36,755 bases of DNA from a virus, in the IMG/VR virus record IMGVR_UViG_3300022074_000148, positions 1 through 36,755 of that record, one strand, 5' to 3'. Both the position numbers and the translations under genes were made by a program. The notes below the pieces were generated by a model, which ran no database searches, was not told the DNA's origin, and saw nothing but the letters and a program-made list of their open reading frames with translations. Below, in pieces: positions 19,650 through 28,846 of the stretch. Each line of letters begins with the position of its first letter. Position 1 is the first letter of the stretch.

Positions 19650-20316
19650 ACGGGCGATCCTCTTTCTTACGGGTTACGACCTCTTTTAGTTTCGTAATTA
19701 CCTTTTTCACTAGCGGCTTGACGATACGCAGTAGAAAAGGCGTAGTCAATGCTGCACTAGTGGCAATCACAGCGATAGCTGCTGTTTGCGTAGCTTCAAA
19801 TGGTGATGGTACGGCTTGAATTAACTGCTCTTGAATTGGCAGAGTACGAAACACCTCCTTACATGTTCCATCCACCAACTCGTAAGACTCAAGAATCTTG
19901 CGACCATCGGGTGACAGTGTGCCAATCTCTGCAGCGTCTGGAGCAGGGCAATCGATTTCTGTCTTTTTATTTTTTGGCGGTGGGTTTGGCGTCTGTGGTT
20001 TGGTTTCTGCTGGTGGGGTTTCTTGCTCTTGATTCTGAACAGGCGCTGCTTCAATAATTTTTAGATTTCGTGGATTCCAATCCATCGGGTTATAACTTGG
20101 CATTTCGCCTTCAGGGCAAACCGTTCCAGTGCCATTGGGATCATCACGAAGCAGCGATGGGTTGAGCTGTGCATCCCTATGAACCTTGGCACAACCAGGC
20201 ACTTGATAAATCGGAGCAGGTAGTAACTCTGCTGTTATCGGTGGAGCGTAAACATACGGCTCAGGAATTATTCGCGGTTCAATGCTTCGGATCTGTATAT
20301 CCGGGATGTCAGGCAT
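19606..20316 (-). CDS. Proline-rich protein with C-terminal membrane span (236 aa)
   Basis: Residues 1-150 are Pro/Glu/Ile-rich with Cys at GCAKVH, TVCPEG, IDCPAP and GTCKEV. A hydrophobic helix (TAAIAVIATSAALTTPFLLR, about 178-197) follows, then a very basic tail (VVTRKKEDRPSTFERQKNQR). I associate the architecture, Pro-rich N-terminus, one span, basic C-terminus, with a protein type conserved in marine cyanophages, function unknown. Positive-inside predicts the Pro-rich domain outside the cytoplasm. It lies beside the 79-aa membrane gene, a pairing I also associate with cyanophages. Convergent with protein C. Confidence 0.75.
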   Translation of the reverse strand: MPDIPDIQIRSIEPRIIPEPYVYAPPITAELLPAPIYQVPGCAKVHRDAQLNPSLLRDDPNGTGTVCPEGEMPSYNPMDWNPRNLKIIEAAPVQNQEQETPPAETKPQTPNPPPKNKKTEIDCPAPDAAEIGTLSPDGRKILESYELVDGTCKEVFRTLPIQEQLIQAVPSPFEATQTAAIAVIATSAALTTPFLLRIVKPLVKKVITKLKEVVTRKKEDRPSTFERQKNQRKARK

Positions 20317-20320
20317 ACAG

Positions 20321-20560
20321 TCAGAACGGTGACTTAGGAAGCTCGACTGCTGGGCCTGTTGATGTTGGCAGTTCAGGCATTACGTCATCGATCTTGGCTG
20401 GCACCATGTCAGTCATAACCTTGGTCAGCTCTAGCTTTAGCTCGCTTATGTAGTGCTTGGTGATTGAGGGGATGCGCGTGTAAAGCATCGTTGATCCAAT
20501 CAATACGCCAACTGACATCGTGAACGATGCCACGGACAAAGCGTTAAAAACCTTTTGCAT
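20321..20560 (-). CDS. Small membrane protein of cyanophage type (79 aa)
   Basis: MQKVFNALSVASFTMSVGVL and the next residues form one membrane span; the IPSITKHYISELKLELTKVM helix and a C-terminal PELPTSTGP segment follow. I recognise the pattern SFxMSxxVxxGSxMLYxRIP from small cyanophage proteins of unknown function. It precedes the Pro-rich membrane protein with a 4-base gap, so both are likely co-expressed. It lies beyond the terminator of the barrel gene, so it needs read-through or its own promoter. Confidence 0.75.
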   Translation of the reverse strand: MQKVFNALSVASFTMSVGVLIGSTMLYTRIPSITKHYISELKLELTKVMTDMVPAKIDDVMPELPTSTGPAVELPKSPF

Positions 20561-20571
20561 GATTAGATGTG

Positions 20572-20612
20572 CAAAGAAAAGCCCCTTCCCTGGTGTGAGG
20601 ACAGGAAAGGGG
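20572..20612 (-). terminator. Terminator after the barrel-like gene
   Basis: CCCCTTCCCTG (20582-20592) and CAGGAAAGGGG (20602-20612) pair with one mismatch across a 9-base loop. On the - strand the stem is followed by CTTTTCTTTG. A smaller GTCTC/GAGAC stem lies just before it next to the stop codon. This is probably the end of the long leftward late transcript. Confidence 0.8.
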
Positions 20613-20639
20613 TAAGGTGTCTCCCTATTTGAGACTAGC

Positions 20640-20999
20640 TCAGAAGCTGTACTTGGCTCCGACCTTCAGGCCATAGCCTGCATCAACGTCTTCGTACTTA
20701 GCGAACGAAACTTCGCCGTACATGTCAACGTTCTCTGAAACAGCACCTGACAAGCCGGTTTTGCCGGAAAATCCAACCTCAGTATCAGCGCCATCAACCG
20801 CCAAAACTGATGGGCCAATCTGTGCGAAAAACGCACCAGACTCATAACCAACGTGAGCGTCGAGCACTCCAGCGGTGAAGTCAGAACCAACCCAACCAGC
20901 GTTGTACTCAGGATTCACATAGAAACCTTCGGCTTGGGCAGGAGATGCCAGCACAGCAGCGCCAACGACGGCAGAACTCACAATCAATGATTTGATCAT
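20640..20999 (-). CDS. Exported beta-barrel-like outer-membrane protein (119 aa)
   Basis: A clear signal peptide (MIKSLIVSSAVVGAAVLASP, cleavage after AQA near residue 23) precedes alternating strands rich in Gly/Tyr/Val (FYVNPEYNAGWVGSDFTAG, MYGEVSFAKYED, YGLKVGAKYSF). The final Phe is the classical outer-membrane barrel signal. At ~95 mature residues it would be a small 6-8-strand barrel or half barrel. A phage-encoded outer-membrane protein could mask a receptor or alter the envelope; function unproven. It is the last gene of the late block, with its own terminator. Confidence 0.8.
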   Translation of the reverse strand: MIKSLIVSSAVVGAAVLASPAQAEGFYVNPEYNAGWVGSDFTAGVLDAHVGYESGAFFAQIGPSVLAVDGADTEVGFSGKTGLSGAVSENVDMYGEVSFAKYEDVDAGYGLKVGAKYSF

Positions 21000-21009
21000 T
21001 TTGGGAAGA

Positions 21010-21021
21010 GAAAACGTTTTC
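21010..21021. promoter_or_regulatory. Perfect palindrome upstream of the barrel gene
   Basis: GAAAACGTTTTC is a perfect 12-bp palindrome 11 bases upstream of the barrel-gene ATG (20999-20997). It could be an operator or an RNA stem limiting initiation. No second copy was noticed in the window. No matching -10/-35 pair was found near it beyond a weak TTGACT on the same strand. Confidence 0.45.
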
Positions 21022-21076
21022 CGTAGGTAGATTAACCGGCCCAGTCAATGGACGGTTTTGGATGTGATCTACAGGG

Positions 21077-21268
21077 TCAATCTTCGTCACTGCCAGGCCA
21101 AACCGAATGCTTACGGTTTAGGCCCGTATAAAGACCATGCTTTGGATGTGCTGGGTCATCTCTTTTTTCATGCTTGTAAAGCATTTCGAGCCAGACAAGG
21201 CGATTATTTTGGGCCTCGATGTCCGTAGCCCCGTAAGACGCGGACATCATTGGATCAGGTTTTTGCAT
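21077..21268 (-). CDS. Small unknown protein (63 aa) after the 110-aa gene
   Basis: From ATG 21268, 4 bases after the previous stop and with GGTGA just upstream, the product is MQKPDPMMSASYGATDIEAQ, then NNRLVWLEMLYKHEKRDDP and a polar end. It is helical and charged and unrecognised. A TTG at 21337 would overlap the previous gene and is rejected. Confidence 0.6.
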   Translation of the reverse strand: MQKPDPMMSASYGATDIEAQNNRLVWLEMLYKHEKRDDPAHPKHGLYTGLNRKHSVWPGSDED

Positions 21269-21272
21269 TAGA

Positions 21273-21605
21273 TCACCAGCCTGAAGGCTTGCCAGATGCT
21301 TGGGTCGGTGTGACCTGTTCTGTGATTCGTGCCGCAAGCTGCGTTTCGATCTCAGTTACTTTCTCAGCACCACCAAGTTTGGCTTGGACAGCAGCAACAA
21401 TGTCGGCTTCAGTCAGATCTTCAAAGTCAGCCAAGGTGTCAGGACGATCCAGGCCGATGCTGCCGTAAGCGCCAGAGTTATAGGCGTTGCCCTCAGAGTC
21501 AACTTGATCGCTGATTCCGGTCACGGTGTAGTGGGCCGTGTGAGCAAAATTGTCGCTCACATCACGGTTTAAATCAACAATCTTCCAAACGTAGGTGTTA
21601 GCCAT
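21273..21605 (-). CDS. Conserved small tail-region protein (110 aa)
   Basis: The protein begins MANTYVWKIVDLNRDVSDNF, with YTVTGISDQVDSEGNAYN next. This MANTYVWKI opening plus a beta-rich middle and a helical, Glu/Ala-rich end is a pattern I recall from small proteins beside tail-fibre genes in marine phages, function unknown. It follows the fibre gene after a gap with two hairpins. Confidence 0.75.
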   Translation of the reverse strand: MANTYVWKIVDLNRDVSDNFAHTAHYTVTGISDQVDSEGNAYNSGAYGSIGLDRPDTLADFEDLTEADIVAAVQAKLGGAEKVTEIETQLAARITEQVTPTQASGKPSGW

Positions 21606-21638
21606 GAAAAAAGAGCATTAGGTTCAGTGTAACTTGAG

Positions 21639-21685
21639 CGCCCCACGTTGCCATGGGGCGGTTTGCTATCCAGCCTCAAGGGCTG
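21639..21685 (-). other. Two hairpins between fibre and 110-aa genes
   Basis: CGCCCCA (21639-21645) / TGGGGCG (21654-21660) and CAGCC (21671-21675) / GGCTG (21681-21685) are both perfect stems. Neither is followed by a T-run on the - strand, so they resemble mRNA-stability or processing structures more than terminators. They fill most of the 88-base gap. Confidence 0.5.
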
Positions 21686-21693
21686 CAACGTTA

Positions 21694-24057
21694 TTAACGG
21701 ACAAGCCATTCCTCAACAGTGTCGCTGACATCTCGCATTTTGATCCAGCGTGTACCAGTGACCTGACCTTTGCGAATCCGCAGTTTGCCCATCAGACCAA
21801 CGCAATCCCACTCGGGACGATCTTCACGGGAAACATATTCAGTATCAGGGTTGTAGTCAGGGTTGAGTTGGCGGCGTTGCTGAACAACGGTATTGCCATC
21901 ATCATCCTCAACTTCATAGTCCTCTTGAATGTAAGTGCCGTAATCATCGCGGAGATATTTGCCTTTCCAGCTGTCAATATCTGCATCACCTACAGCACTA
22001 GGATTGCCAGAAATAACGCCAATAGGCTCTTCACCAGCAACAGCTTCGCGGATTTTGTTGCCGTCTAGAACAACGCTAATCCCGCGACGATCTTTTGCTT
22101 CTGTGTTGCCATCAGACCACTCAAAGTATTCAGCGTAGTCAGCGCCACCAGCGTTCCAAGAGCCGTCTGCGTAGGCGTTACCGTCACCGCGGAGAACAAA
22201 ATCAGTGTCACTTGCATTATTTGCAGCAAGTTTTATATATTGAAAAGCACTGTTTGATGTTCTTGATACATATCCAAATATCAGCGAATTTGTAAGACTA
22301 GCGTTAGTGTTTCTCATGACCTGTACAGTCCCGTTATCGCTGGCACTTACAGACAGACTTAAGCCAGAGCTGTAGTAACTTCCGTCATGAGCCATCGAAA
22401 CTCGACCAGTAGAACTAATCCTCATCCGCTCCGTAGTGCTCGTCGCACCATTTGCAGTGGTGTAGAAACGCAATTCTCCACCTGAATTTGAGCCTGAATA
22501 TGCAGTGCTATCAGTTACACCACGAATTTGTGCGCCCAAACTGAAAGCGCTTCCAGTTGATCCACTAAAATTGATTGATCCAAGATGCCACGGAGCGGCA
22601 CTTAATGCTGTTACAGAACCATCAGTTGTTCCAAGCGACCTATTAAAGTTAATTTCAGGACAACTTCCAGTACTTGATCCACCTGTGTAGCCAGTAATAT
22701 CTAATCCGCCGCGACTTAGATCGCCTGTAATAACAATCGCCTGCTTGCTCTGATTTGCAATGTTGTGAGTGCTAGTAGACGTCCCCACCAACAGCCTGCC
22801 ACTTGAATCGAGGCGTGCCGCTTCGGAAAGGCCACCTGAGTAAGTATGAAAACGCAGATCACCTACACCAGAACCAGATTTACCTCCTTCAATCCGTGCA
22901 TAAGTGTTTAACGCGTTTTCAGTAAAGTTTAAATTTGTTAATGTACTGGAACTAGAGACTAAATTTAGATGCCCCGAACTATCAATCCTGAGTCTCTCAC
23001 TAGGGCTAGCTGCCCCGTCCGCACAGGTCGCAAATGTAAGCCTAGTTGGCATGTCATCACTGCCAGGAGTCCCATCAACAGCAGCGGTGATTTCTGCTCC
23101 TCTAGAGAACAAATCACTGCCGTCAGCACCATAAAAACCTATGGTTCCTAAAAAGTCGTCATCCTGGACAACCGTATTGCTGCCAAGAGAAGTCCCTCTT
23201 GTTTTATACAAATGTATTTCAGGGCCATTATCTGCATTGCTGTTTCGACCGATGTTCATGCGCGAGTCACTATCGCCCGTGCCTTCAATTTGAAAGCTTG
23301 GAATTGATGCAGAAGCTTTTGTTGCTCTTGCACTTGTAAGGCCCACGAGGAGCCTGCCACTTGAATCGATGCGTGCTGCTTCGGATGCGTTCGTACTAAA
23401 CTCCATTGAGTTTGTACTGTTGTCATAGTAAATTTTGCCAATATCGTCGTCGCCAGAATCACCAAATTCAATACGGCACTCACTACTCGTTCCACCTTTT
23501 AATGACAGTAAGGCAGTGGCGTTACTGTCAATTCTCTGCATTGCTTGTGCAGAACCGTCCCCAACATGAAGGGTGTAAGCAGGCGCATTATTTTGAATCC
23601 CTACCCGATCATTTCCACCATCGACAAACAGCATGTTTGCGTTGCCGTTTGACTCCACGCGGAAGTCAACGTCATTACTGCCGTCGTTAAATACAACTTC
23701 AGAACTGCCAATCTCTAAACGCTCAACACCACCAGTCGCAAAGTTAATCTTGTCGGCTGCACTTCTAAAGAAACCAGTATTTAGATCAGACGCAAACGCA
23801 AGACCAGGCGCTGAAACAGTGCCGTCCTCCATCAACATCGTGCCGTCAAGCTCGAAAATTGTGACCCAGCCGTTGTTCGCTGAGTTCCTCAGCTTTAACT
23901 GACCGGTCGTAGTATCAGCCCACCATTGATACGCATATTTGGTCGCTGGCTCAGAGCTGCTGCTGTTATTGCTAACGATCGCTGCAAGGGCGTTATTGAG
24001 ATCTGAACGAACTGCCGAGCCAGTTCCATTCGCGATCACATAATCATGGGTAGCCAT
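21694..24057 (-). CDS. Tail fibre/spike with Peptidase_G2-like C-terminal domain
   Basis: The product (787 aa) starts with an attachment segment, then long beta-rich repeats built on E/AAR(I/L)DSSGRLLVG, ERLRIDSSGH and ERMRISSTGR. The C-terminus (about 640-787) contains GGADYAEYFEWSDGN, RRGISVVLDGNKIREA and EPIGVISGNPS. That is the pattern of Peptidase_G2, an intramolecular chaperone that trims itself after fibre folding. It should recognise the host surface. Two 35-bp repeats within the gene suggest recent domain-level duplication. Confidence 0.85.
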   Translation of the reverse strand: MATHDYVIANGTGSAVRSDLNNALAAIVSNNSSSSEPATKYAYQWWADTTTGQLKLRNSANNGWVTIFELDGTMLMEDGTVSAPGLAFASDLNTGFFRSAADKINFATGGVERLEIGSSEVVFNDGSNDVDFRVESNGNANMLFVDGGNDRVGIQNNAPAYTLHVGDGSAQAMQRIDSNATALLSLKGGTSSECRIEFGDSGDDDIGKIYYDNSTNSMEFSTNASEAARIDSSGRLLVGLTSARATKASASIPSFQIEGTGDSDSRMNIGRNSNADNGPEIHLYKTRGTSLGSNTVVQDDDFLGTIGFYGADGSDLFSRGAEITAAVDGTPGSDDMPTRLTFATCADGAASPSERLRIDSSGHLNLVSSSSTLTNLNFTENALNTYARIEGGKSGSGVGDLRFHTYSGGLSEAARLDSSGRLLVGTSTSTHNIANQSKQAIVITGDLSRGGLDITGYTGGSSTGSCPEINFNRSLGTTDGSVTALSAAPWHLGSINFSGSTGSAFSLGAQIRGVTDSTAYSGSNSGGELRFYTTANGATSTTERMRISSTGRVSMAHDGSYYSSGLSLSVSASDNGTVQVMRNTNASLTNSLIFGYVSRTSNSAFQYIKLAANNASDTDFVLRGDGNAYADGSWNAGGADYAEYFEWSDGNTEAKDRRGISVVLDGNKIREAVAGEEPIGVISGNPSAVGDADIDSWKGKYLRDDYGTYIQEDYEVEDDDGNTVVQQRRQLNPDYNPDTEYVSREDRPEWDCVGLMGKLRIRKGQVTGTRWIKMRDVSDTVEEWLVR
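22793..23385 (-). repeat. Repeated 35-bp segments inside the fibre gene
   Basis: Bases 22793-22827 and 23351-23385 are identical at 33 of 35 positions. Both encode the AARxDSSGRLLVG turn of the fibre. Nucleotide-level identity this high over a repeat of the shaft means recent duplication or gene conversion rather than protein-level constraint alone. Confidence 0.8.
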
Positions 24058-24091
24058 TTCTTAGCCCGTTGTGGACAGCATTACCATCATC

Positions 24092-27000
24092 TTAAACGCC
24101 TCTGCCAAATCCCACCGCTGTATAGGTGAAGTTGCGGTTTACGTTGCTGCCGCCTGAATCCAGCACATCAAGATTAAAACCTGTGCCTGTAACACTGCTG
24201 ACGTTGACGCGCTCACCGTTGCCAAGGTTCTGCACCGTGATGCCAATGCTCGGCAGGAAGTTGTTTAAGTTGCCGAGCGCCGACGTACCAACAAAGAAGG
24301 CATTCGCAAAGGTCACCGATTTTGTGCTCGTGCCCGACGCTGTGGGCTGCCCAGTTTCTTCCCTGCGCTGAAACGTCGCTTCATAACCCAGCTCATCAAT
24401 CAAGATGTTTTGAGCGATGTCATTACTGTCCAGCTCTGCTTTGAACTGAAAACCACGCCCCCTAAATGTTCCAGCTACAAACTGCTTCCAGTCTGAGTAA
24501 GTCGGAGATCCTGAAGGGTCGGTTTGTGTCCTTCGCATATAGAGCTTGGCGTTGACGGCATCAGCCTCTGTTCCATCGAAATCATTCCAGGTGTCGATCA
24601 GCGCAGTACGTGCATCAATGGTGTCGTTCGGGAAGAAAGCCCTAGTGACAAACCGCCGTTTGAGATCAAGCGAGAAAACAGCACCTAAATCAAGAGTGCT
24701 GTTGAACTGATACTCAGCAGAACCAAGGATGTCCCCTAAGAAATCAAAGGACGTGATGGCATCAACGTCGGTTACATCATCGAGGTTGTCGTCACCGTCA
24801 ATCACCAACGCATCAAGGTCATCGCTGTAGAAGCAGTCAGTTTTTGTCCCTTGGAACGGTGGGCTGTCTTGATCCTCTCTCCGCGTTTGGATCGTGATCC
24901 TGCCGAGTGCGTCAGGGAAGTCCATCAGCACACTGGTTGCGTTGGTGCTCTTGTTGCCCAGCTCGTCCTCAAACTTGACCAGAATCTCGCCTTCAACCAG
25001 CGGCACAATGGCTTCAGTTGAGTTGCCACCAACAGCAGGGATCAGGTCAACAGAATTAGGCCAAGTAGCTGAACCGTCAGTCAGGTTGCTGTGCTTGATA
25101 TGCACCAAGCCGTTGACCTTTACATCCAGATCAACTGTTTGATCCCACCGCAGGCGAGCACTGTTGGCACTGATCGGTTCAATCGATAGGTTCTGCACAT
25201 CGCCAGGTACTGCCGTTTTGCCTAGCAGCGTGAACGTTGCCGATGCAGTCGAGCTTTGTTTACCTAGATAATTGGTTGCACGGATCTGAACTGTGAGCGT
25301 GCCAGCCTTCAGGTTGCGCAGAGTAACCGACGGGTTTGACGTGTTCAGCTCAGTGAAGTTGTCATTGTCGAGCTTGTATTTAACGCGGAACTCATTGACG
25401 TTTACTCTGTCGTGCTGCCAGCTCAGGTCAAAACCAGTGTGAACAGTTTGGCCCTCTTGATATAAGAACTCAGTGCCAGACAAACCCTCTGGCGCACTTG
25501 GCGTACCGTTCAGGTTGCTGATGTCTCGTGTTGTTAGTGCAATGTCTTGCTCAACAGCTGCATAAATTGACTCGTTATATGCAACAGCAGTAACACCCAC
25601 CGTGCCATCACCGCCTTCAGCAACGGAAACAATCCGATATTGCTGCGACTGGATGTCGCTGGTTTGGATCAGATAAATTGCTTGTGATTGTGGTGCTTCG
25701 CTGAACGCGCTGCTAACAGTGATCGCAGTGCCTGAGATGCTGCTAATTGTCTTTGTCTCAACTAAACCTGTCGGCAACAGCACTGACAGTGTTGGGCTTG
25801 CGGCCAGATTTACAGATAGATCCGTTTCACTGTCGATCGTGATAACAGTTGTGGTTGCAGAACTGACCCTCCCACTGCGACGTGTGCCAGCACGCAACGG
25901 ATCAGCAACATCGATGACGATTCCTGGCGTGACAGCAATGCCAGCGTCAATAGAAACAGCAAAGCTAACTGTTTCTGACAACAGTCTTTCGCTAGTCAGC
26001 AGCCATTTACCCAGCCTGTGCGCTTGCCCTTGGCTGTAGCAACCAATTGCTTTTACGTCTTTATTAACGATGCCGTATTTAGCGACGGCCTCATGATCCT
26101 CAATGTATTCGTATTCAACATCACCCAATGTGTCGTAACTCTGCCATGCCACTGTTGCGCAGGTGTGGCGTGTCTTCTCTGCTGTGCCGCTGTAAGTGAA
26201 TAAACCATCAACAACATTGCTAGGCCCGAGCAGATATTGAGAATCAGCAGGTTTGTCTTGACGTAGCACAAGTGACCCAGCGCCGTAATAACTAATCCCC
26301 CTAAAAATGCTGGTTAGTTGCTGGATGACGTTGTAAACCTCATCACGAGTATTGAGCAGCAGATTGAGGCTGAAGCGTGGCTCTTGGCCGCCTTTGCCAT
26401 CATCGACAAGCTCGTTGCAATATCTGCTGATTTCATAGAAGTCGAACACATCTAGTGATGACTCAGGCACAGAACACCCATAGCGGGTGTCTGTAAGCAA
26501 GTCATATAGGCACCAGGCAGGATCTGAAGTCCACGTCGCCGCAGACAATGTGCCGTTAAAAAGTCCTGAATATGCAATCCGACCCAGATGCGTCGTTGTG
26601 TCAACAGTGCCGTTGCTAGGGATCCTGACCTTTGTGCCCCGGATCAGATATTTACGGCGTGGGATGTTTTGAAATTGTTTTGAGCTAAAACGCAGGCCAG
26701 CCAAAGCGGTGTTTGGATAGGCCAACTTCTCATCCTGAATTTCTGTGTAGCTACTAAAGAATGTTGAGCTTGCGCGCTTCGTGCTGGTTTCATCTGCACT
26801 GACGCGAACAACACGCAAGTCAACAGGGAAGCTACCTGTCAGGTTGACTAGATAGTCACGCTGATAACGGCTGCTGCTTTTGCCGCTAATTGTGTCGCTA
26901 AGAACGTCGTTGTATCCACCGCCGTCATATTGCAATTGAATTTTTATGCTGACTGAGTTGCCAACAATGTCGCCGTCATCTTCAACCGCCTGAAGCGATG

Positions 27001-27403
27001 GGACTGTAATCGTCACACGGACGCGATCAATATCTGAGTCAGTAATTGATCGTGTTACTGAGGCTGTTTTTGTTACTTCAACATTGACTGCCCTTTCGTT
27101 TTGAATACCACCTGAAGGGTTAGGAATGTGCGGCTGTGCTTGCGTGCCATTTGCAAAAGTTCCGGTAAAATTGTCAAAATTTACGGATCCATCACTGTTT
27201 TGAACTGGCGTGTCATCTATAAAGATACTTTTAGCGCCGTCATCTAATCCTTCAATCTCACCCTCACAAAGCACCTCAAGGAGGTTGACAAACTGTTCTG
27301 ACTTGAGGCTGTCATCCTCCTCAGTCGGAGTTCTACTGCTACCGCCGCCGCCTTTGCCGCCACCACCGCCGCCTGCACCCTGAATCAGCTTTTCGTCAAT
27401 CAT
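24092..27403 (-). CDS. Tail tip / host-specificity protein (lambda J-like)
   Basis: The product has 1103 aa. After a glycine-rich N-terminus it shows J-family features: FVNLLEVLCEGEIEGL, SIFIDDTPVQNSDG, YPNTALAGLRFSSKQF, and a central fold resembling baseplate hub proteins. Two FN3-like domains follow (about 580-750; e.g. VNEFRVKYKL, SANSARLRWDQ). The C-terminal part is beta-rich and likely contacts the fibre. It caps the tail and takes part in ejection. It follows gene I by 2 bases. Confidence 0.93.
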   Translation of the reverse strand: MIDEKLIQGAGGGGGGKGGGGSSRTPTEEDDSLKSEQFVNLLEVLCEGEIEGLDDGAKSIFIDDTPVQNSDGSVNFDNFTGTFANGTQAQPHIPNPSGGIQNERAVNVEVTKTASVTRSITDSDIDRVRVTITVPSLQAVEDDGDIVGNSVSIKIQLQYDGGGYNDVLSDTISGKSSSRYQRDYLVNLTGSFPVDLRVVRVSADETSTKRASSTFFSSYTEIQDEKLAYPNTALAGLRFSSKQFQNIPRRKYLIRGTKVRIPSNGTVDTTTHLGRIAYSGLFNGTLSAATWTSDPAWCLYDLLTDTRYGCSVPESSLDVFDFYEISRYCNELVDDGKGGQEPRFSLNLLLNTRDEVYNVIQQLTSIFRGISYYGAGSLVLRQDKPADSQYLLGPSNVVDGLFTYSGTAEKTRHTCATVAWQSYDTLGDVEYEYIEDHEAVAKYGIVNKDVKAIGCYSQGQAHRLGKWLLTSERLLSETVSFAVSIDAGIAVTPGIVIDVADPLRAGTRRSGRVSSATTTVITIDSETDLSVNLAASPTLSVLLPTGLVETKTISSISGTAITVSSAFSEAPQSQAIYLIQTSDIQSQQYRIVSVAEGGDGTVGVTAVAYNESIYAAVEQDIALTTRDISNLNGTPSAPEGLSGTEFLYQEGQTVHTGFDLSWQHDRVNVNEFRVKYKLDNDNFTELNTSNPSVTLRNLKAGTLTVQIRATNYLGKQSSTASATFTLLGKTAVPGDVQNLSIEPISANSARLRWDQTVDLDVKVNGLVHIKHSNLTDGSATWPNSVDLIPAVGGNSTEAIVPLVEGEILVKFEDELGNKSTNATSVLMDFPDALGRITIQTRREDQDSPPFQGTKTDCFYSDDLDALVIDGDDNLDDVTDVDAITSFDFLGDILGSAEYQFNSTLDLGAVFSLDLKRRFVTRAFFPNDTIDARTALIDTWNDFDGTEADAVNAKLYMRRTQTDPSGSPTYSDWKQFVAGTFRGRGFQFKAELDSNDIAQNILIDELGYEATFQRREETGQPTASGTSTKSVTFANAFFVGTSALGNLNNFLPSIGITVQNLGNGERVNVSSVTGTGFNLDVLDSGGSNVNRNFTYTAVGFGRGV

Positions 27404-27405
27404 GG

Positions 27406-28152
27406 TTAGGTGCTAAATCCCAAAGAGTCCGCAGTTTCAAATACCAAGCCATACTTCTTACGCATACTGAATGGTAAGCCGACCAGGCGTGGGTCAATAG
27501 TTTCCCTAGCAGAATGATCAACGTCAAAACCAGAACTGATCACTGCTGAACCAACAACAACACGTCCATACGCTATAGGAACCGCAAGGCCCTGCTGGGT
27601 GGTATTTGTGATGCCGCTGAAGCTGAAGTTTTGAATCCGGTTCGCTTCTTTCAGCTCCAGCCCTGATGGAGGCGTTGGCGAAATAATTTGCGAAATGCCT
27701 CCCGCAACTAAGCTCGCGCCAACAGCAGACAACGCCGTGCCCACAGTGGTCAACGTTCCGATTGCTGCTGGAGCCAAAGGACCAAAAGCACCAAAGCCAG
27801 CACCGAACAAGCCAGCGCCAGGAAACAAAAACGATGCACCAATTAGCAAACCACCAAGAAAGACACGGCCAAACCCACCACCAGCACCAGCGATCACAGG
27901 CGTGATGCTAAAAACCTCACGCTCTGACCAAGGCAAAGCCAACACGCTCACGTCATCAGGTGTCGCCTCCTGCTTGCCAACCCTTACCCGGTAGCCAACG
28001 CCATCTTGCTCGCTATCAATTAACCACTTATCCAAGCCTGGAAAATTAACGCACAGCGCCTTTACTGCCTGCGCTGGTGTCGCCACGTCAAGCTCAAACC
28101 GGCACTGGCCTAGTCGCTCACGCAAAGCGCCGTAGACCTTAACGACTTTCAT
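27406..28152 (-). CDS. Tail assembly protein, lambda I-like
   Basis: The protein (248 aa) begins with a beta-grasp-like domain (MKVVKVYGALRERLGQCRFE), then a glycine/alanine-rich hydrophobic region (AGLFGAGFGAFGPLAPAAIG), and ends ISSGFDVDH-containing sequence. This matches lambda gpI, needed for tail-tip assembly. Its start overlaps the K-like gene by 14 bases. Confidence 0.85.
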   Translation of the reverse strand: MKVVKVYGALRERLGQCRFELDVATPAQAVKALCVNFPGLDKWLIDSEQDGVGYRVRVGKQEATPDDVSVLALPWSEREVFSITPVIAGAGGGFGRVFLGGLLIGASFLFPGAGLFGAGFGAFGPLAPAAIGTLTTVGTALSAVGASLVAGGISQIISPTPPSGLELKEANRIQNFSFSGITNTTQQGLAVPIAYGRVVVGSAVISSGFDVDHSARETIDPRLVGLPFSMRKKYGLVFETADSLGFST

Positions 28153-28846
28153 GGCGTATAGCGCGGTCTGTAACCTTCAAATAATAACCGCCTAATAAAT
28201 CACGAGAACTTAAGCGGCCCTGTACGTGATGCAAAATCTGCTGATCGCCAAGATAAATCGCAGCATGGTTCGGCACAGGCGACTGCAGATTCATCAGCAA
28301 CAGGTCGCCACGCTGCAGCTCTTGAATCGGCACCCGCAAGAAGCCTTCCTTTGCGAAATTCTCGACATACATATTTTCGCCGTTGTGCCACCACTGATCA
28401 CGGCGGTGATAATCGCTCAACGCGATGCTGTACTCACGCTGGAAAAAGTCGCGGACCAAGGTGTAGCAGTCCACAATCCCGTGAACAAACTCTCGCCCCA
28501 CATACTGCAGCTCAAAGCCTCCAGGCTCGCAGTATCCCCAGCCTTCAGTTTTCGGGTTGACGATGAACCACGGCAAACCAGACTTTTCGCACGCAACACG
28601 ATCAGCCTCTGATGGCCTGGGGTTGGTCACAGGGTGACTGTGGCAAACCGCCACTATCTCGCCCTTGTCCTCTACCTCATGCCAGCCGTCAAGCACAAAA
28701 TGTTCATCTGGGGTCTGTGCAATGTTGCGGCATGGGAAGTAACGCCGCCTGCCCTTCACAACAGCAACCAGCCCGCAGCACTCCTTTGGGAACTCATCCT
28801 TGGCGTGTTGCAGGATGTCCGCCTGCATCGCATCAGTCAGCTTCAT
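28139..28846 (-). CDS. Tail tip peptidase, lambda K-like (JAMM + NlpC/P60)
   Basis: In the 235-aa protein, residues 1-110 form a JAMM/Mov34 metalloprotease with Glu22 and His69-x-His71 ... Ser79 ... Asp82 (CHSHPVTNPRPSEAD). Residues about 120-235 form an NlpC/P60 cysteine peptidase with Asp126-Cys127 (IVDCYTLVRDFF) and His194 (PNHAAIYLG). Both active sites look intact. Lambda K-type proteins cut tail proteins or cell wall during assembly or entry. It overlaps L- and I-like genes at both ends. Confidence 0.93.
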   Translation of the reverse strand: MKLTDAMQADILQHAKDEFPKECCGLVAVVKGRRRYFPCRNIAQTPDEHFVLDGWHEVEDKGEIVAVCHSHPVTNPRPSEADRVACEKSGLPWFIVNPKTEGWGYCEPGGFELQYVGREFVHGIVDCYTLVRDFFQREYSIALSDYHRRDQWWHNGENMYVENFAKEGFLRVPIQELQRGDLLLMNLQSPVPNHAAIYLGDQQILHHVQGRLSSRDLLGGYYLKVTDRAIRHESR

